Shown piece after piece: positions 44,901-57,487 of a stretch of 63,660 nt of DNA. The notes beneath the pieces were generated by a model. It worked only from the letters and a program-made list of their open reading frames with translations. It did not search any database and was not told the DNA's origin. Where the stretch lies: assembly GCA_019137255.1 (NCBI GenBank), contig WPDH01000122.1, positions 1 through 63,660 on the forward strand. Direction: 5' to 3'. Made by a program: the position numbers and the translations under genes. This DNA is from Corinectria fuckeliana (taxonomy: Eukaryota; Ascomycota; Sordariomycetes; Hypocreales; Nectriaceae). The number at the start of each line of letters is the position of its first letter. The stretch's first letter is position 1.

Positions 44901-45699
44901 TTCTAGTTATTAAGTTAAGATAGTCTTAATTATTTCTCTTACTATATATATAGCTTTAGGTTATTAATATGTATTTTTTGTTTTAGTTCTCTTTAAATAC
45001 TAGTTATAATATATATCACTAGAGATTTCTATTAGATAACTACTAATAGATTTCTTTAAGACTTATAGAATTTCCCTTTTAGCTTTTTAGGCTTATCTTA
45101 CTTCTCTTAGACTTATATACCTACTTATAATAATTATATCTCGCCTAGTTTTAGTTCTACTTTAGTATAGTAGATAGCTATCTCTCTTATTAAGTATTCT
45201 TATTATTTGTTTAGATAATCTTAACACTTTAAGTTTACTACTTAGTATTAAGTAATATTATTTTTTAGTCTTATTATAGTATTAAACTTAATTTTATTAT
45301 TATTATTATTAATTTCTATAATATTTATATATTTAGAGAATAGTTTAAATCTAAATATAGCTATTACTAGGGTAGTCTCTAATAAGTTTACCTATTATAT
45401 ATTTAGATTTATAAGAATTTATAAAAGTACCTAGTCTTAATTCTTTAAGTTCTTTCTGTCTTATTTAACTACCTATTTTATAAGATCTTATTTTACTAAT
45501 TAAATATATCTTTTTACTAAACTAGTAGATTATAAATATAATATAAGATTATAAAGTAATTAAGTATTATATTTCTTAGTAGTTACTATAAAATATAAGT
45601 TCTTAAAGTAACTTTTATTATTAAAGTAGATTTTTAGTAGCTAACTAAAAGTTATATCTTATTTAGTTTCTTAGATATAAGAAACTTCTTCTTTTACTA

Positions 45700-47600
45700 T
45701 ATTTTTATAAGAGGCGCCTCTTATTTATTATATTAAGTAGTCTACTACTAGAAGTATATAAGTATATCTAGTATATATTCTTAAGGTAATTAGTCTTAAG
45801 TAATCTATTACTACTATTTCCTAAGGTTATTATATCTTAATTCTTTAGGTTAAGAATTTTAGAAGGTAAAGTACTATTTATTAACAGACTAGATATAACT
45901 AGGAGTATTTCTTAATATCTCTTAAGTATATTAGCTAGTATTTTTCTTCTCTTAGAGACTTTAGATTAATAGTACTTATAAAATATTTATATATATTATA
46001 GTAGTTTTATAAAGTTTTAAGAATCTCTATCTTAGTAATATATTTTATTATACTCTTATTATTTTTAATATAAAGTAATATCTTATTTTAGATTTAGTAT
46101 CTTAAAGTATATCTTAAGATTAATCTTCTCTAAGTCTTATCTAGTATATTATATTTATATATTAAATACTTTATAATCTTCTTATACTATTTAGAGTTTA
46201 GCTAGATAAATATTATCCTTTTTAGGTCCTCTTATTATATTAAGCTAAGAGGTTCTCCTCTAGGAAGGATTAGGTTTATAAGTAATATCTATTCTACTAT
46301 TTTTCCTAACTTAATTAACACCTTAAAAGCTATTTATTATTTAATATAAGTAGTATTATCTCTTAAGTGTTCTAGTAGTCTTAATATTTTATTAGTGATC
46401 TTAATAATTTTTATAGTGTTTAGTTAATATATAAATTCTAAGTTATACTCTTTAAGAAGATTAATTTACTAGCTAACCTTTTTATAAACTTCTCTTATAT
46501 TTACTATTAAGTTAATAATACTTTTATAGTTAGTATAAATCTTAATTAGATATAATATATAGCTAATAAGCTATAAGCACTCTTTTAATCCTCTTATAAT
46601 AGCTAGTATTTTCTTTTCTAGTATAAAGTATTATTTCTTAGTATTATTAAATTATCTAGATATTTATATAATAATTTTTACTTTCTTAAAGTTTCTATTA
46701 GTAATAGTTTCTCCTGTTAGTATATTATCTAGTTATATTAGGATATCTTTTAATCTTACTACTAATATATTTATAGTAATATAAAATTATACCTCTAACT
46801 AGGCCCTAATAGTAGTATTCTCCTAAACACTTAAATAAATCTATTAGAGTATTACTATAGTATTCTTATCTTAGACTAGAGTATTATAATAAATCTTCTC
46901 TTTCTTTATAAATAGTTTCTTAGTTTATATTAAAGTTTACTTTTTTTCCTAAAAGGCTTATTTTATAACTTATATTAGGTTATATTATCCTAAAATAAAC
47001 TTTCTTATAAAGGGTATTAAATATAAGATAGTTTAAATATCTTCTTATATTCTTAGAGAATTCCTAAGAAACTTACCTATTAGTCTAGTAAACTTATCTT
47101 AATATTTTATAGTAAGTTTAATATATCTTATATCTAAAGTAAAGCTAACTAAGTTTACTATTAATATAAATATTTTTATTTTTATTTCTAATAGTCTAAT
47201 TAGCACTTATATAACTTTAGGAAAATAGTACTTTTATAAGAACTTAAAATATTTCTTAAAGGTTTCTAAGGCTATATTATAGTTATTAATATAAATAAAA
47301 AATACTATCTTAAGTTCTTTAAGGTATCTTAATACTAATAGCACTTTAGTATTATCTTTTAGGAATAAGTATCTAAAAACTAAGTTACTAAACCTTATAT
47401 ATATTTATAAGAAACCTTTAAGTTTTTATACTATATTATTATAAGCTTATATTCTGTTTAGTACTAAGAAAGCTGTTTTATATCTATTTAGAGGGAAAAT
47501 ACTAACTTTTTAAAATCTATTTAAGGTATTAGTTTATAAGAAAATAGTTAGTCTCTTATAGTAGATAAAATCTAAGTTAGCTTTAAGGTTATAATATAAA
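45700..47600 (-). mobile_element. Degenerate Ty3/gypsy pol (RT, RNase H, integrase)
   Basis: On the minus strand, RT remnants include a YINN box (plus 47282-47293) where YIDD is expected, in the context FFIYINNYNIALETF. RNase H remains near 46400-46700 include IKRVLIA and YTNYKSIINLIVNIREVYKKV, matching the YTDHKSI...NxREVxKRV pattern of gypsy elements. Integrase remains near 45716-45840 include VVIDYL and ILLVVDYL, the first catalytic Asp region. Stops and transitions make it inactive. Gag and protease presumably lie in 48-52 kb but I could not identify them. Confidence 0.75.
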
Positions 47601-50600
47601 TATTCTAATTTTAATATAAAATTATTTATATCTTAGTAATTATAAACTACTCTGTAAGTCTTAGTACCTAAAGTAAAGCTAGATTTTAGTAGGAATAGTA
47701 TCTTAGCTACTTATTCTAATACTATCTTTATAATAAATCTAGCTTTTTTTATCTTTAGAAAAATATCTATAGTAAATTCTTATTAGGCTTAGCTATATCT
47801 TATTTATTATTATTTTATAAGCTTTACCCTCTTAATTAATAAAATATAATATTATATTAGGTCTATTATTTAGATATCCTCTAGTTATACTATAAAACAG
47901 TTATAATAAGTATAATAGAGCTATATAACTAGAAATTACTATTTGTTTATTATAACTATATTACCTAATATAATTTTACTATTATAAAACTATAAAATAA
48001 TTTTTTCTAGCTATACTTTGCTAAGTTAGTAAAATTAGTATAAAAGGTAGACTTATAAGAGATACCTCTTATAATCTTAGATTCTTATATAAATTTGCTA
48101 ATTTATAATTTTAGTAGTATTTAGTAGTTAGTAGTCTGCTTTTAGGCTACTACTAAGTTACTTATTTTTTAGCTTAAGAAATATTTAGAAAAAGTTATAC
48201 TTACCTTCTATCTATTTTTTCTTAGAGTCTTTTTTAATTATATTAGTTTTATTAGTATCTAAGTTTATAGTTAAGTTACTTTCTAATATTTAGCATTCTA
48301 AATATAAGATATTTAAGTAGGTATACCCTAATAAACACCTTTTAAGAAAGTATCTAAGTTTTTTAACACTTAGATTTTAAATAGTATCTAATTCTCCTAT
48401 TAGATTTACTCTCTTACTTAGTTTTAAATATTTAGTATTTTATTATAAGGCTTAGTCTCTACTCTTTTCTAATCTTTTACTAAGTTATCTTTTATACTAA
48501 TCTTATTTTAGTATTTATATCTTACTAAGAGCTAAATAATTATAAGATGCTAACACTCTTATTTCGCCTTATTATCCTAATTATAATAATTTACTATTAT
48601 ATTTCTTTTATACTTCTATTTTGTCTTATTATTCTAATTATAATAATTTATTATTATATTTCTTTCTCTATCTTTCTCTTTCTTATAGTATACTCTTAGG
48701 GCTAATATCTATAGGTACTAGTTTTTTAGAGTTTTAGAAATATTAGGGTATATTTTCCTAACCTTAGTATATATCTACTATCCTAGTTAATTAAGAATCT
48801 TTTTAACTTCTTTAAGTATAAGCTAGTTATTATTAATAAATATAATATTTTTATTACTATACCCTCTAGTAGTTACTTTTAGGTGTATTCTTAGTTTATC
48901 TTTTAGTTATAGTTTAAAAAGGTTAAAAGTTAGGTATATAGTAATAGTCTATATATATCTTTTTATCTTTCTAACTATTAATTTCTCTTTATAGTAATTC
49001 TCTATTATACTTATATAATATATTTATAGATATCTAATAAGTAAGTCTTAATTATTATAATCTCTTATTATATATACTTTTACTATAGCTATAATACTAC
49101 TAACTACTACTTAGAGGTAGATATACTAGTTAACTTTTTAGATTTAGTTGTTTACTAGATATATAGCACTAAGTTTAGGTATTTTTAGTCTTAAGATATC
49201 TTATTTAACTATAAATCTTTTGTTTACTAGATCTACTACTAAACTGCTATTAAGTATAATAGTATCTAAGTATTATCTTTTAATATAGCTTTTAATAAAA
49301 CCTAATATATTAGCTATTATACCTTTCTTAGCTATAGTATTAATAAAAATAACTTACTTACTTATATATAATATACTAAGAAATTATTCCTCTAAGGTTT
49401 TTATTATATTATTATCTTTAGCTCTTATATCTATCTTATTTATTATAATATACCTAAATAAGACTAATAAGTTTACTATAGTATTTCTCTCCTAACTAGT
49501 TTTTACTTTTTGCTTATATTATATTAATTATAATAATTATTAACAAATAAAAGGTATAATTTATAATAGTTATAATATATTTAGTATAATAGGGGTATCC
49601 TTAAGGTATTATCTTAATTTAAATATTAGGATATTAAACTTCTTAGTAGCTTAAATCTTCTCTAGTTTATAATAAGGTTTCTTATTATTTAGTAGGTTTA
49701 TAGTTATTATCTACTATTTTTTATTTATTATTATTTTCTAGAAGAAGAGTATAAGGTTTAGTAATATTTTCTTAAATTATTTCTAGGTGATAGTAAGCTA
49801 GGATTATATTAAGATAACTTTAGGCGTAAAGTTTAAGTTATCTCTTATTATTAAGTTTATACTAACTAGTTTTAATCTCTTGTTTTATCTCTTATAGTTA
49901 AGTATCTTTAGAGATAGTATAATATCTCCTCTTAAGTTTTTAATTTTAGGATATTAGTATTCTTTTAGTAGAGCTAATACTTCTTATAATCTATAATTAG
50001 TAGTATTTTAGTTTCTAGTAGTATTCTTAAGCTTAGTCTAAGCTTTTTAGTTTAAATCTCTTATTAAATTATATTCTCTCTTTTTAATATAATCTTAGTT
50101 TCTACCTGTTTATATTCTAAGTTTAATATCTTAAGGTTTTATATTATCTTATATTACTACTTTAGTATCTTATATAGTAGCTACTTTAAACTCCTCCTAA
50201 GATATTTAGTATCCTAAGAGAAGATAAATTTATATAGTCTTCTCTTTTTAGATTATAATCTTAGCTATAAGGTTATTCTCTATCTAAGTAAGAGGGTTTA
50301 TTACTAGCTATTCTTACCTCTTATATCTTATCTTATACTTATATTATTACTACCTCTTTTAATTTTTAGCATATTATTATTAATTATAGTTTTATCCTTT
50401 TAAATAGTTATATTTTATATATTTTTATTTATTATATTTAAAATATAATTTTAGTTAGGAGTTATAAATATACTCTATTAAATAATTATTCTAGGTGTTT
50501 TAGTCTTTAGGCTAAGTATTATTATATTCTTAGTATACTAGATTATTTCTAGTTTTAGTAAGAGCTTATAGTTTTACTAGTAAAGGTAAAATATATATAT

Positions 50601-52698
50601 CTTAAGAGACTAGGTGTTAGCTAGACTTAATATTATAAAGTTAGGCTAATAAATAATATCTTTTATTTATCTTCTTTATAAGTTCTATTAGGGCTTCTTA
50701 TTATTATATTATTATCTTTTATAAATTAAACTTACTAGTAGAAAGTATCTTCTTATTAAATTAGGCTAGTATTTTAGAGGCTAAGAATTAATAGTTATAA
50801 ATTATTAACTAAATATTAGCAAATATAAGATCTAGTATAGCTATAAACACTTATTATTTCCTATTAGTATATAATTAGTCTTAAACTCTCTCTTATAATT
50901 TAAGGTCTTAATTCCTGTTTATTATCCTAGTAATAAAAAATATTAAGAATATTTATTTAGTAGTACTATAAAGCTTTAAGTAAAGTTACTCTCTCTGTTT
51001 TAAGTAAGCTAAGAGGGATTTCTTTTTTACCTTATTAAATATATATACTTTTATAACTTTAGCGCTTTCTTAGGTAAGATTAGTATTTCTAAACTAAGCT
51101 AGAAACTTCTTATATACTTAGGTTTATATTAAATTATCTATCTTTAGGTTCTTATACTATATAAGCGCTTAGCTAACTAGTCTAAAGTAGAAAACTTTCT
51201 AGGTAACTAGTTCTTAAGATAGTTTTAAGACTCTTATAATTACTACTAAAATATTATAAGATATAAGATAACTAGTAAGTATACTATCTTCTAGATAGCT
51301 TAAGAATAGTACTCTCTTAATTAGGGGTTATATTCTTAATATAAATATTATAATTACTTTATAGCTTAGTCTTAGACTAATAGCTATTTAGTTCTTAAGG
51401 TAGTTTTTAGAGTTAGTATAAATATCTTATAACAGGTTAGGCAAAAAAGAGCTTATATAAACTAGTAAATATTTAGATAAAGGAAAAATAGTAATAAGTA
51501 AGAGTAAAACTAAGTGAGGTATCTATCTAGTTTTAAGTATTAATAAGAAGAACTTAACTAAAGTAAGAGAGTCTTTTTTTAATAAGATAGACTTTAAGGT
51601 TTTCTAATATATTTAGAGCCTAACTAGGTAAGAGGTTATAAACTATAAGAATATAAGCAGATAAAAATAAAAAAACAAAAAGAGTAAAAAGAAAGCTAGA
51701 GATCTCTTAGTATAAGTGCTAAATAGCTTAGTAAGAAATAAGAAAGCTAGTCTAATAGAAATATTATTCTTATATTTATATTCTTAAAAGAAAGAGAAAA
51801 GATTAAAATTCTCTCTCTCTAATAGTAAGAGGAAAAAATTTCCTTTTTATCTTCTAAGAATATAAATAGTATCTTTCTAATAGAGTTTTTAGCTATTACT
51901 AGCTAGTAGTTAAGTATTATCTTCTAAAAACATAAATATTATTAATAACCTTAGTACTTACCTTCTAATATACTTTTAGGTTTAATCTAATAAACTATAG
52001 CTTATATATTTTACTAATATCACCTTCTGCTAAGTATTAGTAACTACTTATACTAAAATATAAATAAAATTAATAATATAAATTAAAATATATATAATAG
52101 TCTAAGCAGGTTTTAGTAGCTACTTATTAATAAGTAGATAAATTTAATAATATTAATTTATATATATTTAATAACTAGAGCTATTATATTCTAGAGGGGT
52201 TTAAAGTTATTTAGTTAGTATTATAAGAGGGTATATTAATATATCTATTATAAAAGTATCTAAAATACTATCTACTATAATTATATTAGTATATCTTAAA
52301 TATATCTAAAGTAGTTTTTAAATTATTATATATAATATTAATTTTTTTAGTAGCTAGTAAAACTAGTAATTTAGTATATTCTCTAATTTTTAGTATAATT
52401 ATCTAAGATTTTTAAAATCTTATAAACTAAATTAATTTATTAGTATATCTTAATATTAATAGTAATAGTTTTTTCTAAACTTTAAGGCTTAAAAGTTTAT
52501 ATATTAAGATATTTTAGCACTTAGTTTTAGTAGTTATACTAAATTTCTAATCTTAGTTTTATAAATATCTTAACTTTCTTATCTTAGTTTCTTTAGGCAT
52601 CTTAAATTTTAGGCTCTAGTTTTTAGAAGAGTTTATTTACTTTTAGTCTTATAGTCTTAAGGTAGTTCTTAGCTTATTATTAGATTCTTATATTATTA

Positions 52699-52915
52699 AA
52701 GTTCTTACTAATATTCTTACTTTAGTCTTATAGTCTTAGAGGGTTATTTTATAAAGTTCTTAATAGTATTCTTACTTTAGTCTTATAGTCTTAAAAGGTT
52801 ATTTTATAAAGTTCTTACTAGTATTCTTATTCTAGTCTTATAGTCCTAGAGGGTTATTTTATAAAGTTCTTACTAGTATTAATCTTATTCTAGTCTTATA
52901 GTCCTAAAGCTATTA
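52699..52915. repeat. Four tandem copies of a 55-bp unit
   Basis: Units begin at 52699, 52754, 52809 and 52864, each starting AAGTTCTTA and containing TTTAGTCTTATAGTC or a RIP variant; the last is altered near its end. They lie 110 bases inside the right LTR, in the 5' leader of the gypsy element. Confidence 0.85.
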
Positions 52916-53026
52916 GTTTCTATTAATAAGAGTGTTCTCTTTAGTGGTAGTGTTAAGGTTTAGCAGCTATCTCTACTATAGGTTTATAATTAATAATATT
53001 AATATATAGTCCTAGTCTTATCACTA

Positions 53027-53162
53027 TAAAACTAGTATGTTAGCATAGGTGGTTATATTTGCTATATCTCTCTACCTGCTATAGACCCCTGTGTCCTCTG
53101 ACACAACATGTCCACTAGCGCCTACTAGCTTAGTAATATACTTGGCCAAATTACCTCCCACA
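53027..53162 (-). repeat. Right LTR (5' LTR in element orientation), 136 bp
   Basis: Same length as the left LTR, differing only by transitions, and less mutated in its right half, where it keeps CCCACA at the end (left copy CTTATA). In element orientation it begins TGTGGGAGG. Confidence 0.85.
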
Positions 53163-53166
53163 GGCG
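53163..53166. other. Right target-site duplication GGCG
   Basis: Matches 37822-37825. Base composition returns to normal from here. Confidence 0.6.
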
Positions 53167-55547
53167 GTATCATACAAGTCCATCCAACAAAAGAAGTGGA
53201 GACGGCCGCGACCGGCTACATACATCCGCAGCCCCTGGGCCATTATGGCGGGCCTTTTGGCATGGAGACTCCCGCTTGGAGGGTGGTTGCTAGAGATGTC
53301 GGTCTGGAACATGGCGGCAGACGGACATGATGACTAGGGCAGGGCGCCTCCTGCCCGTGACTGGCGGATGAAACAGATTCGCTCGCGGCAGACGGTCAGT
53401 CACTGGACGCACGCGGCCGGCCCACGAGTCGGAGTCGCTTGGTCACGAACGTAGACGAAGTAGGCCTAATAGGTTTCAGTCTAAATATTGAGCGCAAAAA
53501 AAAGGCGTGCCCGACTAATAGAGGGGAAATCCCGCTAGCCATCCACTGAGAACAGACTTGAGAGAGGCTAGGCGAAAAAGACGAGGCTGCCTAACCAGGT
53601 ACAGTTGAGTACCTGGTGATCCGCAAGGCGCATGTACCGGATGTACCCCCCGGAGCGAGTAATGCACGGGCTGGACCCCCAGAGCCCACTCACCTAGTCC
53701 AGGTACCTACAGCGTGCCACGGAAAGGCTCCTTCAATGTGCAGCACGGTAAGAAAACCGGCTTGTTATCATCTGCAATCTACACAATCCAAGGCCAGCCT
53801 ACATGCGGAGGGACAACGCAGATGATGGTGGTGCCCATCCCCAGTATTCGTATGCAGCTTGGCATCTTGGATGGTTCAAACAGCTGCAAGCCCATCTGTC
53901 GAGCTGAGGGATGTAATAGTAGATTACTGCGCATCTGCAATCCGCGACGCGAGAGACCCAGAATCCGGGCTCTTTGATCGCGCATCCCCCCTGTGATGGC
54001 TACTTACATGTACGTACACAGTACTCTTCTCGTCCTCTCCACTTCCTCCCGTCGTGCAATCGTATTCGCCAGAGGAACTGGTCTTACATACATACTGCGT
54101 ACATAGGCCTACATACACAGTAGAACGAAACCCCCAAGGGCTTCAACGCAGCTTCTACGGCGCAGCCAACGAACCATCGTCGCCAGCACTGCCACTGGGG
54201 CACACATGCGCATCCCGTACCCGCAACTCTGGCCCACCACTTCGGCGCCTCTCTAGTCGCAGTACGACACTGTGTACTTAGTATTCGTACCTCTTGTTCG
54301 CTGCGGCTCGTTCCTCGGTGTCGTGTGAATATTCGTACAGACAGTAGTATCCTCTTGGTTGAGCTTCGAAGCCGTCCACCAATCATGGCCTCATTGTTCA
54401 ACCCGTGGGCGCTCATAGTGGCTAGCCTTCCTACCCCCCTACCTACCTACCTGGTAATGAAAGCATTGAGCCGCCAGTGATGCCATTGTCATCAAGACAT
54501 TAATTGGAGGACTCTGATTATAACCCCTCAGCCGGTTGAGATAATGCTACTTCTCCCCGCGAGACGGAGTGTGACGAAGGAGCCAATAGAAGACGAAAAG
54601 CAAACCAGTCTCAAAGGATATCATGTCCCCCCGGAGTGAAAGCAGCTACGAAGAAAGCCCTTCAGACTTATTCGGAAACCCCAGAACAAATTGTTACTAC
54701 TGTATCTGCATCTATCGTTCCCCTGGATATCATGAAGGAGGCTTCAGCACGAGAATTGATGTTAATGGATGCCGGTTCTACGATACAGAGTTCAGCGGGC
54801 TCTATCGAGTCAATGGACGAGGGGTTGAGTGCGTCCACTCTCTCGACTCTTCAATCGTCTGGCATGGCAAACCGGGCCAAAGGTCCTCCCTTTGAACGCA
54901 CCATCTGGTGGTAGTGGACTGGCCCTGTATTTTGCATTTTTAAGTCTTTCTGGTGGAATCTGCTCTTCTCATGTGCCGAGTATTCAAGATACTGGCTCTT
55001 TGTGGGCTGTAAACATAGTTAAGAATGATCTTCTTCTTGTTGCTATATGACGATGACATACTGGCCAGTTGATGCACCCGCCGTCTCATGCCGCGCTAGG
55101 CCCAGACAGCTGTCCACCTCCCCTAGGACTGTCCCCAAGGTTCTTCCTGATAACGTGGCGAAACTATATAGCGGTGACGTTTCTATATATATCAAGGCAG
55201 CAGGAGGGCAATTTACTGTACTCTTGAGCCAACCTACAACAATGCGTTGTCAATCACTAAGCAGACCTATACCATCCTTGCAATGCCGTAGTTGGCGATG
55301 CCATGGGCGGGAGAGGTATTGCGAGCAACGTTTTCTCGCCTGTATTGCTGTCCCGACTCCCTTTCCCAAGGAGAATGATCATATTCTTGCGCCAAGGGCC
55401 AAGCTCGTCATGTCCTCGCCAACCAAGCCAGCTCACAGCCATGGCACTCCTTCATATGCAGAGTGCCTTGCGTTGGAAAGTCCCTTCGGTTAGTTTGCGC
55501 GTCCAGATGTGAATATCACGCTTGCTCGCTCACTCGTCCACTTGAGA
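53167..55547. other. Intergenic, 2.4 kb
   Basis: Normal composition. Frames such as 54636-54914 (92 codons, Ser/Thr/Met-rich, no ATG at its start) and 55047-55493 have no recognised domain. Tetranucleotide CCTA repeats lie near 54435-54455. I see no supported gene. Confidence 0.45.
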
Positions 55548-56818
55548 TTAACCCATCATCGACGTGTCCTCGACCTCATCTGTGTCGCTCCCGTCGTCCA
55601 TTTCCTCGTCCCCTTCCTCGTCTTCATCCTCTTCACCCCCCTCCCCCTCTCTCTCGTCAAGTTCGTCCCATCTCCCTGGAGTTGGTGTGGACAAAACGCC
55701 CGTTTCGGTGGCTGCGCCGCTGATGTTCTGCGCTGGTATCGTCGTCGCTACTGTGACTCTGCGGCCACGTCCTCCCCGGCCTCTCGGCCGTCCCATTCGC
55801 CGTCGCCCTCGCACCGGCACCACTTCCTCGCCATCCTCGTTGAACAGTCTCCTCCTCCTCCGGGGTTTGTAGTCTGGGTCTCGATTGTCCTTGAAGTCCT
55901 TGCCCTCTCCATCCTTCGCGTAGACCGTCACCTGATCCGTCTCTCCCTTCTTCTTTTTGAGCGCAATCAGATTCTCCAGGAACCGTGTCTGCTGTGCCCG
56001 CTCTCCGGTCCGATCCTTGCCGACGGGGATTCGGATATTCCATTCCTGCCGTATTGCTGCCAAGGGGTCCTCCTTGCGAATCTTGGGTTTCAGCGTCTTT
56101 TCCGACGTCAAAATTCGGGACGCGCTGGCCCCGAGCAGGTCCATGTTATTTTCCAGATGGCGCAACACGGGTAGGGGATTCTCCTCGTCGCGGCTCGCAA
56201 AGATGGCCTCTGTCCCAATGACTTCGGCCCATTCGCCCTCGAACACACGGCCTTTGTATGAGATGAGGGGTTTCCTAGAGTGCAGCTCTAGAATTTGTAT
56301 GTCCTCTGTTCGCTCGTCGTCGTCGTCTTGGGCTTTGTCGTTTTCGTGTCCCGCGTCTCCCCTTCCCTCTCCTCGGTCCACCCCTTTGCCCTTGTCAATA
56401 AGTCCAGGATCGATCTCGGCCTCGTCGTCGTCGGCCTCCCGTTCCGGAAGTGGCCCATCGTCATTGTCGTTATCGTTGTCGCCCTCGTTTCCTACCCCAC
56501 CCGATGCCTTGACGTGACTGAGATTCTGGTCTAGCCAGTTCTTGTAGTATCCGCCTCGGCTATGGTGGACTACTCTCGATTGACGGTCCTTGAATTCGGG
56601 GTACGATAGTTCGATCGTGAGGTAGTAGGTCTGTAACCGGTGTTAAAAGCGTGACGAAGATACGTAGGCGCGAGGGAGTATGGCGGGACGCGCACCTCAG
56701 TCTCGGTAGTCGAGTACTCGTACTCCCACTCCTCCTGCTCGTCCTTCTCCAGCTGCTCCTCGATGCTCAACACGGCCGGTTTCTCTCCCGATATCATCTC
56801 GTCCACCGCGGAGGCCAT
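55548..56818 (-). CDS. RNA polymerase III factor TFIIIC subunit 6 family (tau55/Sfc7-like)
   Basis: Two exons, 56818-56696 and 56630-55548, 401 residues, GT/AG intron of 65 bases. The N-terminus is acidic and then reads EEWEYEYSTTETETYYLTIE. After an acidic linker comes IQILELHSRKPLISYKG (152-168), then VFEGEWAEVIGTEAIFA. This split beta layout (YYL.I.L, then LDLHSxNPLVSYxG, then W..xIGTE) is the TFIIIC_sub6 domain shared with human GTF3C6 and yeast tau55. TFIIIC binds A and B boxes of tRNA genes; this subunit pairs with tau95. The C-terminal half is basic then very acidic (RRRRR, RGRRRMGRPRGRGGRGRR, then Glu/Asp runs), likely DNA- or chromatin-contacting. It is divergent from HIS7. Confidence 0.85.
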
Positions 56819-57487
56819 GCTGCTTTTGTTCCGCGAGGCGGCGCACCTCGAAGGGAGCGTGTGTTTCGGGATAGCAACGAGACGCAGGCATCGATCGAGT
56901 GTCCTCCACGCACCGATCTGTAAAGCCCCGACGCCCCGGACGGGGTTTCCGGCGCCTAAACCCAAAAGACAAGGGAGGTGAGGGGAAGACGGGCGGTGTG
57001 TTCACGACTCGTAGTCCAAGGCACAACAAGTCCCGGGCTTTCCGGGGTAAGGACGTGGGAGTCGCAGCGCAGTACTATGTAAGCTGTCAATCCGGGGTCC
57101 GTCAAGAGCCCGTCGAGGTCGGTCAACGGCGGCACTAAGTTACAGGGCATGGATGCATGGATTGGGGGGGTAAGCTACCTACGGCGGGGCAATGCCAGAG
57201 CTGCCCCGCTGTCGCTCTCGAATTTCGAGTCGCAGTGTGACTTGATTGGAGTCACCCTCAACAACCGCCGACCATCGCAAGATCCCACTGCACGTTGAGT
57301 CACGTCGCGACGCGCGACGCCATATAAACCGTCATCTCTGGCCCAATATATCGTCTCATATACTCCCTATCATCCCCAATCTCGCTCGCCTCGACTAATC
57401 TGGTCCGGAAGCCGCCTTTCAACGGCGTCGATCCCCCTCTTCACCCCACCACCTTCGCGATACCCCTCCGTCGCAACTCGGGCCAGG
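56819..57487. other. Divergent promoter region between TFIIIC subunit and HIS7
   Basis: 669 bases shared by two divergent genes. It holds a Gcn4/CPC1-type TGAGTCA, an ATATAAA patch near 57324 and a CT/CA-rich leader before HIS7. No gene is present. Confidence 0.6.
57296..57302. promoter_or_regulatory. Gcn4/CPC1 binding site TGAGTCA
   Basis: Exact TGA(C/G)TCA match 186 bases before the HIS7 ATG. Amino-acid biosynthesis genes, including HIS7, are induced through such sites by Gcn4 in yeast and CPC1/CpcA in filamentous fungi (cross-pathway control). A 7-bp match is expected by chance every several kb, but the position fits. Confidence 0.6.

Larger units (their letters stand above)
37826..53162 (-). 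mobile_element. RIP-mutated, nested retroelement complex (Ty3/gypsy with inserted LINE)
   Basis: 15.3 kb of extremely AT-rich DNA in an otherwise GC-balanced region, with sharp borders at two 136-bp direct repeats. CpA and TpG are nearly absent while TpA is very common, the signature of repeat-induced point mutation. All frames are full of TAA/TAG. On the minus strand, motifs survive from a Ty3/gypsy pol (45.7-47.6 kb) in the order RT, RNase H, integrase, so the 5' LTR is the right one. A Tad-like LINE, also minus, lies between integrase and the left LTR. The insertion sits between two intergenic stretches and disrupts no recognised gene. Confidence 0.85.

Noticed and set aside
52699..52915. 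CRISPR-like array
   Set aside because: Tandem units without spacers, inside a eukaryotic retroelement.
37826..53162. Possible centromere, or AT-rich origin, rather than transposon
   Set aside because: Flanking LTRs, target duplication and surviving pol motifs explain the block; 15 kb with gene-rich flanks is ordinary for a RIP-hit element.
54636..54914. 92-codon Ser/Thr/Met-rich frame
   Set aside because: No ATG at its start, overlapped by a second open frame and no recognised domain.
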